DNA of 64,000 nucleotides from Dama dama. Taxonomy: Eukaryota; Chordata; Mammalia; Artiodactyla; Cervidae. Positions 1 to 11,189 of this stretch are shown piece by piece (position 1 is the first letter of the stretch; each line of letters opens with the position of its first letter). A model generated the notes under the pieces. It was given only the letters and a program-made list of their open reading frames with translations. It was not told where the DNA came from and ran no database searches. The stretch covers positions 2,666,001 to 2,730,000 of the forward strand of contig NW_026870889.1 of assembly GCF_033118175.1 (NCBI RefSeq). Direction: 5' to 3'. The position numbers were made by a program, and so were the translations under genes.

Positions 1-161
1 GAGAAAAGCGCTTCGGGGTGGTGCTCTCTACAGGCCCTTGGAAGACCTCCCCCGCTGCCTCCAAAGGCCGGTTTGCAAGGACTCCTTCCTGGTGTTCCCG
101 AAAGCCACGCACAATGCTCCCAAGCCCGGGAGAAAAGTGCTTCGGGGTGGTGATCTCTCCG

Positions 162-290
162 GGCCCTTGGAAGTCGTCCCCGGCTGCCTCCAAAGGCCGG
201 TTTGCAAGCACTCATGCCCGTTGTTCCCACCAGCCGCGCACAATGCTCCCAAGCCCGGGAGAAAACCATTTTGGGGTGGTGCTCACTCCG
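162..290 (+). repeat. Reference 129-bp monomer
   Basis: This copy defines the unit. In order it contains a GGCCCTTGGAAG head, a CTGCCTCCAAAGGCCGG block, TTTGCAAGCACTC, a TGTTCCC-rich pyrimidine tract, CCAGCCGCGCACAATG, CTCCCAAGCCCGGGAG and AAAAGC followed by a variable core, ending GGGGTGGTGCTC. My hand-made consensus is about 66% GC (49 C, 36 G) with about 10 CpG per 129 bp, observed/expected about 0.73. It carries CCCGGG, GAAGAC and, in one subtype, the palindrome AAGCGCTT. The consensus has no TAA, TAG or TGA on the forward strand. Some array members are 128 bp because they read GGGCCCTGG or GGGCTTTGG. Confidence 0.96.
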
Positions 291-677
291 GGCCCTTGGA
301 AGACCTCCCCGGCTGCCTCCAGTGGCCAGTTTGCAAGCAGTCCTGCCTGCTGTTCCCGCCAGCCGCGCACAATGCTCCCAAGCCCGGGAGAAAAGCGCTT
401 CGGGGTGGTGCTCTCTCCGGGCCCTTGGAAGACGTCCCCGGCTGCCTCCAAAGGCCGGTTTGCAAGCACTCATGCCCGTTGTTCCCACCAGCCGCGCACA
501 ATGCTCCCAAGCCCGGGAGAAAAGCATTTTGGGGTGGTGCTCACTCCGGGCCCTTGGAAGACCTCCCCGGCTGCCTCCAAAGGCCAGTTTGCAAGCAGTC
601 CTGCCTGCTGTTCCCGCCAGCCGCGCACAATGTTCCCAAGCCCGGGAGAAAAGCGCTTCGCGGTGGTGCTCTCTCCG
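162..677 (+). repeat. 258-bp dimer, two copies
   Basis: Two monomer types alternate. One has AAGTCGTCC or AAGACGTCC near its head and TGCCCGTTGTTCCCACC in its middle. The other has AAGACCTCC and CAGTCCTGCCTGCTG. The pairs start at 162 and 420. The dimer repeats three times in A2, once in A3 and twice in A4, and related pairs occur in A5 to A9. Confidence 0.9.
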
Positions 678-719
678 GGCACTTTCAAGACCTCCCCGGC
701 TGCCTCCAAAGGCCGGTTT

Positions 720-725
720 GTAAGT
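720..725 (+). other. GTAAGT donor-like hexamer in one monomer subtype
   Basis: In the subtype whose head reads GGGCACTTTCAAGACC (GGGCCCTTTCAAG at 15.3 kb), the usual TTTGCAAGCACTC is TTTGTAAGTACTC, which creates a consensus intron-donor core. Other copies start at 15373, 19821, 32203, 38994, 42251, 42896, 46153, 54141 and 57398. The sequence match is certain; a splicing role is not shown. Confidence 0.3.
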
Positions 726-1624
726 ACTCATTCCCGCTGCTTCCGCCAGCCACGCACAATGCTCCCAAGCCCGGGAGAAAAGCATTTTGGGGTGGTGCTC
801 TCTCCGGGCCCTTGGAAGACCTCCCCGGCTGCCCCCAAAGGCCGGTTTGCAAGCATTCCCACTCGATGTTCCCGCCAGGCACACACAATGTTCCAAAACC
901 CCGGAGAAAAGCGCTTCGGGGTGGTGCTCTCTCCGGGCCCTTGCCCCTGAGCCTGGGGGCCAGGCAGTGGGTCCACACTCCCAGACCAAGGCAGAACCAC
1001 ATGCACACGTCTGTTCCTGACCCCTGCACCGGCAGAGAGCTCTGGGGAGCCAGAGTCTGTCAGGCAGGTGCTGGGCTGGCCGCCTGTGTGGGAAGGGGCA
1101 GAGCCGACCTAGGGGCAAGTTGGGCCTCTTGCTCTCCCTGCTGCCCTGAGGCTGCTGGGCCAAAGAGGTCTTGGGCATCCAGCCCCTTGCTGGTCCCTTC
1201 CCTCTGACGAGGCCCTCTGAGCTCCAGCACCTGCAGTGTGGAGACAGCCCCTGCCAGCAACCTCCTCTCCAATGAGGCCTCAACCGAGGCCTAGGCCTAG
1301 GGGAAAGACACCAGCGGGGATGAGCCTGGGGAGGCGCCCGGGCATGTCTGGACCCAGTCCCCGCAGCCTGCCCCTTGGTGGGGCAGTACCCCCGGAGGCC
1401 AGGAAGGTCTGTGCAAGGCTGCCAGGGGCAGGGACAGTGCTGGGTCCTGCCCCTGGCCTGTTGGACCTCTGAGCACAACCGGCACTCTCGCGCTGGAAGA
1501 CCTCCCCGTCTGCCTCCAAAGGCCGGTTTGCAAGCACTCCCGCCCGCTGTTCCCGCCAGGCACGCACAATGCTCCCAAGCCCGGGAGAAAAGCGCTTCGG
1601 GGTGGTGCTCTCTCCGGGCCCTTG

Positions 1625-2176
1625 CCCCTAAGCCTGCGGGCCAGGCAGGGGGAACACACTCCCAGGCCAACACAGAACGACATGAACACGTCTGTTCCTG
1701 CCCCCTACACCGGCAGAGAGCTCGGGGGAGCCAGAGTCTCTCAGGCAGGTGCTGGGCTGGCCGCCTGTGTGGGAAGGGGCAGAGCCGACCTAGGGGCAAT
1801 TTGGGCCTCTTGCTCTCCCTGCTGCCCTGAGGCTGCTTGGCCAAAGACGTCTTGGGCATCCAGCCCTTTGCTGGTCCCTTCCCTCTGACGAGGCCCTCTG
1901 AGCTCCAGCACCTTGCAGTGTGGAGACAGCACCTGCCAGCAATCTCCTCTCCAAGGAGGCCTCAACCGAGGCCTAGGCCCAGGGGAAAAGCACCAGCGGG
2001 GATGAGCCTGGGGAGGCGCCCGGGCATGTCTGGACCCAGTCCCCGCAGCCTGCCCCTTGGTGGGGCAGTACCCCTGGAGGCCAGGAAGGTCTGGGCAAGT
2101 CTGACCAGGGGCAGGGGACCTGCTGGGTCCTGCCCCTGGCCTGTGGGGCCTCTGAGCACAACCGGCCCTCTCCCAC
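1625..2176 (+). repeat. Reference spacer of the long unit
   Basis: The spacer starts CCCCT(G/A)AGCCTG directly after GGGCCCTTG of one monomer. It ends CTCTCCCAC directly before TGGAAGACC of the next. It is rich in CTGCCCC/GGGGCAG and AGGCCT words and contains three short inverted repeats. CpG is sparse, roughly 13 in 552 bp by my count on one copy, against about 10 in 129 bp in the monomer. I see no similarity to the monomer, no terminal inverted repeats, no poly(A) tail and no recognisable gene fragment. It is present about 57 times in the window with only point differences. Confidence 0.93.
1957..1974. other. Inverted repeat 1 in the spacer (7-bp stem, 4-nt loop)
   Basis: AGGCCTC and GAGGCCT flank an AACC loop. 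The element lies at landmark +105 to +122 and is kept in most spacers. Some copies break it, for example those reading CCGAGACCTAGG at about 2650, 48855 and 60100, or ATGCCC in place of AGGCCC. Confidence 0.75.
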
Positions 2177-2732
2177 TGGAAGACCTCCCCGGCTGCCTCC
2201 AAAGGCCGTTTTGCACGCACTCCCGCCCACTGTTCCCACCAAGTGCGCACAATGCTCCCAAGCCCGGGAGAAAAGCGCTTCGGGGTGGTGCTCTCTCCGG
2301 GTCCTTGCCCCTGAGCCTGGGGACCAGGGAGGGGGAACACACTCCCAGGCCAAGGCAGAACCACATGCACACGTCTGTTCCTGACCCCTGCACCGGCAGA
2401 GAGCTCGGGGGAGCCAGAGTCTGTCAGGCAGCTGCTGGGCTGGCCGCCTTTGTGGGAAGGGGCAGAGCCGACCTAGGGGCAAGTTGGGCCTCTTGCTCTC
2501 CCTGCTGCCCTGAGGCTGCTGGGCCAAAGAGGTCTTGGGCATCCAGCCCTTTGCTTGTCCCTTCCCTCTGACGAGGCCCTCTGATCTCCAGCACCTTGCA
2601 GTGTGGAGACAGCCCCTGCCAGCAACCTCCTCTCCAAGGAGGCCTCAACCGAGACCTAGGACCAGGGGAAAGGCACCAGCGGGGATGAGCCTGGGGAGGC
2701 GCCCGGGCATGTCTGGACCCAGTCCCCGCAGC

Positions 2733-2751
2733 CTGCCCCTTGGTGGGGCAG
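2733..2751. other. Inverted repeat 2 in the spacer (7-bp stem, 5-nt loop)
   Basis: CTGCCCC, loop TTGGT, then GGGGCAG. The element is at landmark +198 to +216 and is unchanged in most of the spacers I read. Exceptions include TTTGT loops (about 5468 and 6170) and broken arms at 35850 (GGGATAG) and 11624 (GGGGTAG). Confidence 0.78.
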
Positions 2752-2785
2752 TACCCCCGGAGGCCAGGAAGGTCTGGGAAAGTCT

Positions 2786-2824
2786 GGCCAGGGGCAGGGG
2801 ACCTACTGGGTCCTGCCCCTGGCC
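2786..2824. other. Inverted repeat 3 in the spacer (13-bp perfect stem)
   Basis: GGCCAGGGGCAGG at 2786-2798 and CCTGCCCCTGGCC at 2812-2824 are exact reverse complements around a 13-nt loop. Where the loop starts GGACC, three more pairs can form past a 2-nt bulge. The element is at landmark +251 to +289. In units that read GCTGCCAGGGG or GCTGACCAGGGG, the outermost pairs are lost but 11 or more inner pairs remain. Confidence 0.8.
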
Positions 2825-5800
2825 TGTGGGGCCTCTGAGCACAACCGGCCCTCTCCCACTGGAAGACCTCCCCGGCTGCCTCCAAAGTCCTGTTTGCAAG
2901 CACTCCCGCCCACTGTTCCCGCCAGGCGCGCACAATGCTCCCAAGCCCGGGAGAAAAGCGCTTCGGGGTGGTGGTCTCTCCGGGCCCTTGCCCCTGAGCC
3001 TGGGGGCCAGGCAGGGGATCCACAGTCCCAGGCCAAGGCACAACAACATGCACACGTCTGTTCCTGCCCCCTCCACCGGCAGAGAGCTGGGGGGAGCCAG
3101 AGTCTGTCAGGCAGCTGCTGGGCTGGCCGCCTGTGTGGGAAGGGGCAGAGCCGACCTAGGGGCAAGTTGGGCCTCTTGCTCTCCCTGCTGCCCTGAGGCT
3201 GCTGGGCCAAAGAGGTCTTGAGCATCCAGCCCCTTGCTGGTCCCTTCCCTCTGACGAGGCCCTCTGAGCTCCAGCACCTTGCAGTGTGGAGACAGCCCCT
3301 GCCAGCAACCTCCTCTCCAAGGAGGCCTCAACCGAGGCCTAGGCCCAGGGGAAAGGCACCAGCGGGGATGAGCCAGTGGAGGGGCCCGGGCATGTCTGGA
3401 CCCAGTCCCCGCAGCCTGCCCCTTGGTGGGGCAGTACCCCCGGAGGCCAGGAAGGTCTGGGCAAGGCTGGCCAGGGGCAGGGTCCCTGCTGGGTCCTGCC
3501 CCTGGCCTGTGGGGCCTCTGAGCACAACCGGCCCTCTCCCACTGGAAGACCTCCCCGGCTGCCTTCAAAGGCGGGTTTGCCAACACTCCCGCCCGCTGTT
3601 CCCGCCAGGCACGCACAACGCTCCCAAGGCCAGGAGAAAAGCGCTTCGGGGTGTTGCTCTCTCCGGGCCCTTGCCCCTGAGCCTGGGGTCCAGGCAGTGG
3701 GTCCACACTCCCAGACCAAGGCAGAACCACATGCACACGTCTGTTCCTGACCCCTGAACCGGCAGAGAGCTCGGGGGAGCCAGAGTCTATCAGGCAGCTG
3801 CTGGGTTGGCTGCCTGTGTGGGAAGGGGCAGAGCCGACCTAGGGGCAAGTTGGGCCTCTTGCTCTCCCTGCTGCCCTGAGGCTGCTGGGCCAAAGAGGTC
3901 TTGGGCATCCAGCCCCTTGCTGGTCCCTTCCCTCTGACGAGGCCCTCTGAGCTCCAGCACCTTGCAGTGTGGAGACAGCCCCTGCCAGCAACCTCCTCTC
4001 CAAGGAGGCATCAACCGAGGCCTATGCCCAGGGGAAAGGCACCAGCGGGGATGAGCCTGGGGAGGCGCCCAGGCATGTCTGGACCCAGTCCCCGCAGCCT
4101 GCCCCTTGGTGGGGCAGTACCCCCGGAGGCCAGGAAGGTCTGGGCAAGGCTGGCCAGGGGCAGGGGACCTGCTGGGTCCTGCCCCTGGCCTGTGAGGCCT
4201 CTGAGCACAACCGGCCCTCTCCCACTGGAAGACCTCCACGGCTGCCTCCAAAGTCCTGTTTGCAAACACTCCCGCCCGCTGTTCACGCCAGGCTCGCACA
4301 ATGCTCCCAAGCCCGGGAGAAAAGCGCTTCGGGGTGGTGCTCTCTCCGGGCCCTTGCCCCTGAGCCTGGGGGCAAGGCAGGGGGAACACACTCCCAGGCC
4401 AAGGCAGAACCACATGCCCACGTCTGTTCCTGTCCCCTGCACCGGCAGAGAGCTTGGGGGAGCCAGAGTCTGTCAGGCAGCTGCTGAGTTGGCCGCCTGT
4501 GTGGGAAGGGGCAGAGCCGCCCTAGGGGCAAGTTGGGCCTCTTGCTCTCCCTGCTGCCCTGAGGCTGCTGGGCCAAAGACGTCTTGGTCATCCAGCCCCT
4601 TACTGGTCCCTTCCCTCTGACGAGGCCCTCTGAGCTCCAGCACCTTGCAGTGTGGAGACAGCCCCTGCCAGCAACCTCCTCTCCAAGGAGGCCTCAACCG
4701 AGGCCTAGGCCCAGGGGAAAGGCACCAGCGGGGATGAGCCTGGGGAGGCGCCCGGGCATGTCTGGACACAGGCCCCGCAGCCTGCCCCTTGGTGGGGCAG
4801 TACCCCCGGAGGCCAGGAAGGTCTGGGCAAGGCTGGCCAGGGGCAGGGGCCCTGCTGCGTCCTGCCCCTGGCCTGTGGGGCCTCTGAGCACAACCGGCCC
4901 TCTCCCACTGGAAGACCTCCCCGGCTGCCTCCAAAGGCCGGTTTGCAAGCGCTCCCGCCCACTGTTCCCAGCAGGCGTGCACAATGCTCCCAAGCCCGGG
5001 AGAAAACGCTTCAGGGTGGTGCTCTCTCCGGGCCCTTGCCCCTGAGCCTGGGGGCAAGGCAGGGTGTCCACACTCCCAGGACAAGGCAGAACCACATGCA
5101 GACGTCTGATCTGCCCCCTGCACCGGCAGAGAGCTCGGGGGAGCCAGAGTCTGTCAGGCAGCAGCTGGGCTGGCCGCCTGTGTGGGAAGGGGCAGAGCCG
5201 ACCTAGGGGCAAGTTGGGCCTCTTGCTCTCCCTGCTGCCCTGAGGCTGCTGGGCCAAAGAGGTCTTGGGCATCCAGCCCCTTGCTGGTCCCTTCCCTCGG
5301 ACGAGGCCCTCTGAGCTCCAGCACCTTGCAGTGTGGAGACAGCCCCTGCCAGCAACCTCCTCTCCAAGGAGTCCTCAACCGAGGCCTAGGCCCAGGGGAA
5401 AGGCACCAGCGGGGATGAGCCTGGGGAGGCGCCCGGGCATGTCTGGACCCAGTCCACGCAGCCTGCCCCTTTGTGGGGCAGTACCCCCGGAGGCCAGGAA
5501 GGTCTGGGCAAGGCTGCCAGGGGCAGGGACACTGCTGGGTCCTGCCCCTGGCCTGTGGGGCGTCTGAGCACAACCGGCACTCTCCCGCTGGAAGACCTCC
5601 CCGTCTGCCTCGAAAGGCCGGTTTGCAAGCACTCCCGCCCGCTGTTCCCGCCAGGCACGCACAATGCTCCCAAGCCCGGGAGAAAAGCGCTTCGGGGTGG
5701 TGCTCTCACCGGGCCCTTGCCCCTGAGCCTGGGGGCCAGGCAGGGGGAACACACTCCCAGGCCAAGGCAGAACGACATGCACACGTCTGTTCCTGCCCCA

Positions 5801-8451
5801 TGCACAGGCAGAGAGCTCGGGGGAGCCAGAGACTGCCAGGCTGCTGCTGGGCTGGCCGCCTGTGTGGGACGGGGCAGAGCCGACCTAGGGGCAAGTTGGG
5901 CCTCTTGCTCTCCCTGCTGCCCTGAGGCTGCTGGGTCAAAGAGGTCTTGGGCATCCAGCCCTTTGCTGGTCCCTTCCCTCTGACGAGGCCCTCTGATCTC
6001 CAGCACCTTGCAGTGTGGAGACAGCCCCTGCCAGCAACCTCCTCTCCAAGGAGGCCTCAACCGAGGCCTAGGCCCAGGGGAAAGGCACCAGCGGGGATGA
6101 GCCTGGGGAGGCGCCCGGGGATATCTGGACCCAGTCCCCGCAGCCTGCCCCTTTGTGGGGCAGTACCCCCGGAGGCCAGGAAGGTCTGGGCAAGGCTGGC
6201 CAGGGTCAGGGGCCCTGATGGGTCCTGCCCCTGGCCTGTGGGGCCTCTGAGCACAACCGGCCCTCTCCCACTGGAAGACCTCCCCGGCTGCCTCCAAAGT
6301 CCTGTTTGCTAACACTCCCGCCCGCTGTTCACGCCAGGCTCGCACAATGCTCCCAAGCCCGGGAGAAAAGCGCATTGGGGTGGTTCTCTCTCCGGGCCCT
6401 TGCCCCTGAGCCTGGGGGCAAGGCACGGGGAACACATTCCCTGGCCAAGGCAGAACCACATGCCCATGTCTGTTCCTGTCCCCTGCACCGGCAGAGAGCT
6501 TGAGGGAGCCAGAGTCTGGCAGGCAGCTGCTGGGTTGGCCGCCTGTGTGGGAAGGGGCAGAGCCGACCTAGGGGCAAGTTGGGCCTCTTGCTCTCCCTGC
6601 TGCCCTGAGGCTGCTGGGCCAAAGAGGTCTTGGGCATCCATCCCGTTGCTTGTCCCTTCCCTCTGACGAGGCCCTCTGAGCTCCAGCACCTTGCAGTGTG
6701 GAGACAGCCCCTGCCAGCAACCTCCTCTCCAAGGAGGCCTAAACCGAGGCCTAGGCACAGGGGAAAGGCACCAGCGGAGATGAGCCTGGGGAGGCGCCCG
6801 GGCATGTATGGACCCAGTCCCCGCAGCCTGCCCCTTGGTGGGGCAGTACCCCCGGAGGCCAGGAAGGTCTGGGAAAGGCTGGCCAGGGGCAGGGGACCTG
6901 CTGGGTCCTGCCCCTGGCCTGTGGGGCCTCTGAGCACAACCGGCCCTCTCCCACTGGAAGACGTCCCCGGCTGCCTCCAAAGGCCGGTTTGCAAGCACTC
7001 CCGCCCACTGTTCCAACCAAGGGCGCACAACGCTCCCAAGCCCGGGAGAAAATCGCCTCGGGGTGGTGCTCTCTCCGGGCCCTTTCCCCTGAGCCTGGGG
7101 GCCAGGCAGGGTGTCCACACTCCCAGGCCAAGGCAGAACGACATGCACACGTCTGTTCCTGCCCCATGCACCGGCAGAGAGCTCGAGGGAGCCAAAGTCT
7201 GTCAGGCAGCTGCTGGGCTGGCCGCCTGTGTGGGAAGGGGCAGAGCCGACCTAGGGGCAAGTTGGGCCTCTTGCTCTCCCTGCTGCCCTGAGGCTGCTGG
7301 GTCAAAGAGGTCTTGGGCATCCAGCCCTTTGCTGGTCCCTTCCCTCTGACGAGGCCCTCTGAGCTCCAGCACCTTGCAGTGTGGAGACAGCCCCTGCCAG
7401 CAACCTCCTCTCCAAGGAGGCCTCAACCGAGGCCTAGGCCCAGGGGAAAGGCACCAGCGGGGATGAGCCTGGGGAGGCGCCCGGGCATGTCTGGACCCAG
7501 TCCCCACAGCCTGCCCCTTGGTGGGGCAGTACCCCCGGAGGCCAGGAAGGTCTGGGCAAGGCTGGCCAGGGGCAGGGGCCCTGCTGGGTCCTGCCCCTGG
7601 CCTGTGGGGCCTCTGAGCACAACCGGCCCTCTTCCACTGGAAGAACTCCCCGGCTCCCTCCAAAGGCCAGTTTGCCAACACTCCCGCCCGCTGTTCCCGC
7701 CAGGCACGCACAATGCTCCCAAGCCCGGGAGAAAAGCGCTTCGGGGTGGTGCTCTCCTCGGGCCCTTGCCCCTGAGCCTGGGGTCCAGGCAGTTGGTCCA
7801 CACTCCCAGACCAAGGCAGAACCACATGCACACGTCTGTTCCTGACCCCTGCACCGGCAGAGAGTTCGGGGGAGCCAGAGTCTGTCAGGCAGCTGCTGGG
7901 CTGGCCGCCTGTGTGGGAAGGGGCAGAGCCGACCTAGGGGCAAGTTGGGCCTCTTCCTCTCCCTGCTGCCCTGAGGCTGCTGGGCCAAAGAGGTCTTGGG
8001 CATCCAGCCCCTTGCTGGTCCCTTCCCTCTGACGAGGCCCTCTGAGCTCCAGCACCTTGCAGTGTGGAGACAGCCCCTGCCAGCAACATCCTCTCCAAGG
8101 AGGCCTCAACCGAGGCCTAGGCCCAGGGGAAAGGCACCAGCGGGGATGAGCCTGGGGAGGCGCCCGGGCATGTCTGGACCCAGTCCCCGCAGCCTGCCCC
8201 TTGGTGGGGCAGTACCCACGGAGGCCAGGAAGATCTGGGCAAGCCTGGCCAGGGGCAGGGGCCCTGCTGGGTCCTCCCCATGGCCTGTGGGGCCTCTGAG
8301 CACAACCGGCCCTCTCCCACTGGAAGACCTCCCCGGATGCCTCCAAAGGCCGGTTTGCAAGCACTCCCGCCCACTGTTCCCGCCAGGTGCGCACAATGCT
8401 CCCAAGCCCGGGAGAAAAGCGCTTTGGGGTGGTGCTCTCTCCGGGCCCTTG

Positions 8452-11189
8452 CCCCTGAGCCTGTGGGCAAGGCAGGGGGAACACACTCCCAGACCAAGGC
8501 AGAAACACATGCACACGTCTGTTCCTGTCCCCTGCACCGGCAGAGAGCTCGTGGGAGCCAGAGTCTCTCAGGCAGGTGCTGGGCTGGCCGCCTGTGTGGG
8601 AAGGGGCAGAGCCGACCTAGGGGCAAGTTGGGCCTCTTGCTCTCCCTGCTGCGCTGAGGCTGCAGGGCCAAAGACGTCTTGGGCATCCAGCCCCTTACTG
8701 GTCCCTTCCCTCTGACGAGGCCCTCTGAGCTCCAGCACCTTGCAGTGTGGAGACAGCCCCTGCCAGCAATCTCCTCTCCAAGGAGGCCTCAACCGAGGCC
8801 TAGGCCCAGGGGAAAGGCACCAGTGGGGTTGAGCCAAGGGAGGCGCCCGGGCATGTCTGGACCCTGTCCCCGCAGCCTGCCCCTTGGTGGGGCAGTACCC
8901 CCGGAGGCCAGGAAGGTCTGGGCAAGGCTGGCCAGGGGCAGGGGCCCTGATGGGTCCTGCCCCTGGCCTGTGGGGCCTCTGAGCACAACCGGCCCTCTCC
9001 CACTGGAAGACCTCCCCGGCTGCCTCCAAAGCCCGGTTTGGAAGCACTCCCGCCCACTGTTCCCGCCAGGCGCGCACAATGCTCCCAAGCCCGGGAGAAA
9101 AGCGCTTCGGGGTGGTGGTCTCTCCGGGCCCTTGCCCCTGAGCCTGGGGGCCAGGCAGGGGATCCACAGTCCCAGGCCAAGGCACAACAACATGCACACG
9201 TCTGTTCCTGCCCCCTCCACCGGCAGAGAGCTGGGGGGAGCCAGAGTCTGTCAGGCAGCTGCTGGGCTGGCCGCCTGTGTGGGAAGGGGCAGAGCCGACC
9301 TAGGGGCAAGTTGGGCCTCTTGCTCTCCCTGCTGCCCTGAGGCTGCTGGGCCAAAGAGGTCTTGGGCATCCAGCCCCTTGCTGGTCCCTTCCCTCTGACG
9401 AGGCCCTCTGAGCTCCAGCACCTTGCAGTGTGGAGACAGACCCTGCCAGCAACCTCCTCTCCAAGGAGGCCTCAACCGAGGTCTAGGCCCAGGGGAAAGG
9501 CACCAGCGGGGATGAGCCAGTGGAGGGGCCCGGGCATGTCTGGACCCAGTCCCCGCAGCCTGCCCCTTGGTGGGGCAGTACCCCCGGAGGCCAGGAAGGT
9601 CTGGGCAAGGCTGGCCAGGGGCAGGGTCCCAGCTGGGTCCTGCCCTTGGCCTGTGGGGCCTCTGAGCACAACCGGCCCTCTCCCACTGGAAGACCTCCCC
9701 GGCTGCCTTCAAAGGCGGGTTTGCCAACACTCCCGCCCGCTGTTCCCGCCAGGCACGCACAACGCTCCCAAGGCCAGGAGAAAAGCGCTTCGGGGTGTTG
9801 CTCTCTCCGGGCCCTTGCCCCTGAGCCTGGGGTCCAGGCAGTGAGTCCACACTCCCAGACCAAGGCAGAACCACATGCACACGTCTGTTCCTGACCCCTG
9901 AACCGGCAGAGAGCTCGGGGGAGCCAGAGTCTATCAGGCAGCTGCTGGGTTGGCTGCCTGTGTGGGAAGGGGCAGAGCCGACCTAGGGGCAAGTTGGGCC
10001 TCTTGCTCTCCCTGCTGCCCTGAGGCTGCTGGGCCAAAGTGGTCTTGGGCATCCAGCCCCTTGCTGGTCCCTTCCCGCTGACGAGGCCCTCTGAGCTCCA
10101 GCACCTTGCAGTGTGGAGACAGCCCCTGCCAGCAACCTCCTCTCCAAGGAGGCATCAACCGAGGCCTATGCCCAGGGGAAAGGCACCAGCGGGGATGAGC
10201 CTGGGGAGGCGCCCAGGCATGTCTGGACCCAGTCCCCGCAGCCTGCCCCGTGGTGGGGCAGTACCCCCGGAGGCCAGGAAGGTCTGGGCAAGGCTGGCCA
10301 GGGGCAGGGGACCTGCTGGGTCCTGCCCCTGGCCTGTGAGGCCTCTGAGCACAACCGGCCCTCTCCCACTGGAAGACCTCCACGGCTGCCTCCAAAGTCC
10401 TGTTTGCAAACACTCCCGCCCGCTGTTCACGCCAGGCTCGCACAATGCTCCCAAGCCCGGGAGAAAAGCGCTTCGGGGTGGTGCTCTCTCCGGGCCCTTG
10501 CCCCTGAGCCTGGGGGCAAGGCAGGGGGAACACACTCCCAGGCCAAGGCAGAACCACATGCCCACGTCTGTTCCTGTCCCCTGCACCGGCAGAGAGCTTG
10601 GGGGAGCCAGAGTCTGTCAGGCAGCTGCTGAGTTGTCCGCCTGTGTGGGAAGGGGCAGAGCCGCCCTAGGGGCAAGTTGGGCCTCTTGCTCTCCCTGCTG
10701 CCCTGAGGCTGCTGGGCCAAAGACGTCTTGGGCATCCAGCCCCTTACTGGTCCCTTCCCTCTGACGAGGCCCTCTGAGCTCCAGCACCTTGCAGTGTGGA
10801 GACAGACCCTGCCAGCAACCTCCTCTCCAAGGAGGCCTCAACCGAGGCCTAGGCCCAGGGGAAAGGCACCAGCGGGGATGAGCCTGGGGAGGCGCCCGGG
10901 CATGTCTGGACCCAGGCCCCGCAGCCTGCCCCTTGGTGGGGCAGTACCCCCGGAGGCCAGGAAGGTCTGGGCAAGGCTGGCCAGGGGCAGGGGCCCTGCT
11001 GCGTCCTGCCCCTGGCCTGTGGGGCCTCTGAGCACAACCGGCCCTCTCCCACTGGAAGACCTCCCCGGCTGCCTCCAAAGGCCGGTTTGCAAGCACTCCC
11101 GCCCGCTGTTCCCGCCAGGCATGCACAATGCTCCCAAGCCCGGGAGAAAAGCGCTTCGGGGTGGTGCTCTCTCCGGGCCCTTGCCCCTG
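8452..11189 (+). repeat. Nine-unit HOR in B1, second copy (shared part)
   Basis: Partner of 2308-5045 at offset 6,144 bp. In the B3 counterpart of this region, two of these long units are missing. Confidence 0.83.

Larger units (their letters stand above)
1..943 (+). repeat. A1: 129-bp monomer array, right end
   Basis: Monomers start with GGCCCTTGG (or a close variant) at 33, 162, 291, 420, 549, 678 and 807, exactly 129 bp apart. The last one ends in GGGCCCTTG at 935-943, where spacer sequence takes over. The array enters from upstream of the window. Positions 162-677 are two copies of a 258-bp dimer. The final monomer differs from the others in having CCAGGCACACAC and a TTCCAAAACCCCGG stretch. 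The same terminal monomer closes A2, A3 and A4. This block matches A3 at offset 19,359 and then 19,101, because A3 lacks two of the monomers. Confidence 0.97.
2308..5045 (+). repeat. Nine-unit HOR in B1, first copy (shared part)
   Basis: Units with landmarks 2535 to 4584 reappear at 8679 to 10728, offset 6,144 bp (nine long units less 3 bp). They share diagnostic variants: GAGCCAGTGGAGGGGCCC at about 3370 and 9514, AGGCATCAACCGAGGCCTATG at about 4006 and 10150, and the monomer variant AAAGTCCTGTTTGCAAAC. I call this a multimer HOR of the long unit. Confidence 0.85.

Noticed and set aside
944..2176. CTCF-type insulator site as in other macrosatellites
   Set aside because: The GGCCAGGGGCAGG and CCAGGCAGGGGG words resemble part of the motif, but spacing does not fit the core by eye. 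A matrix scan would be needed, so I do not annotate it.
2733..2824. G-quadruplex in the spacer
   Set aside because: The G runs (GGGGCAGGGG and neighbours) do not give four runs of three or more with loops of seven or fewer. The hairpin is the simpler reading.
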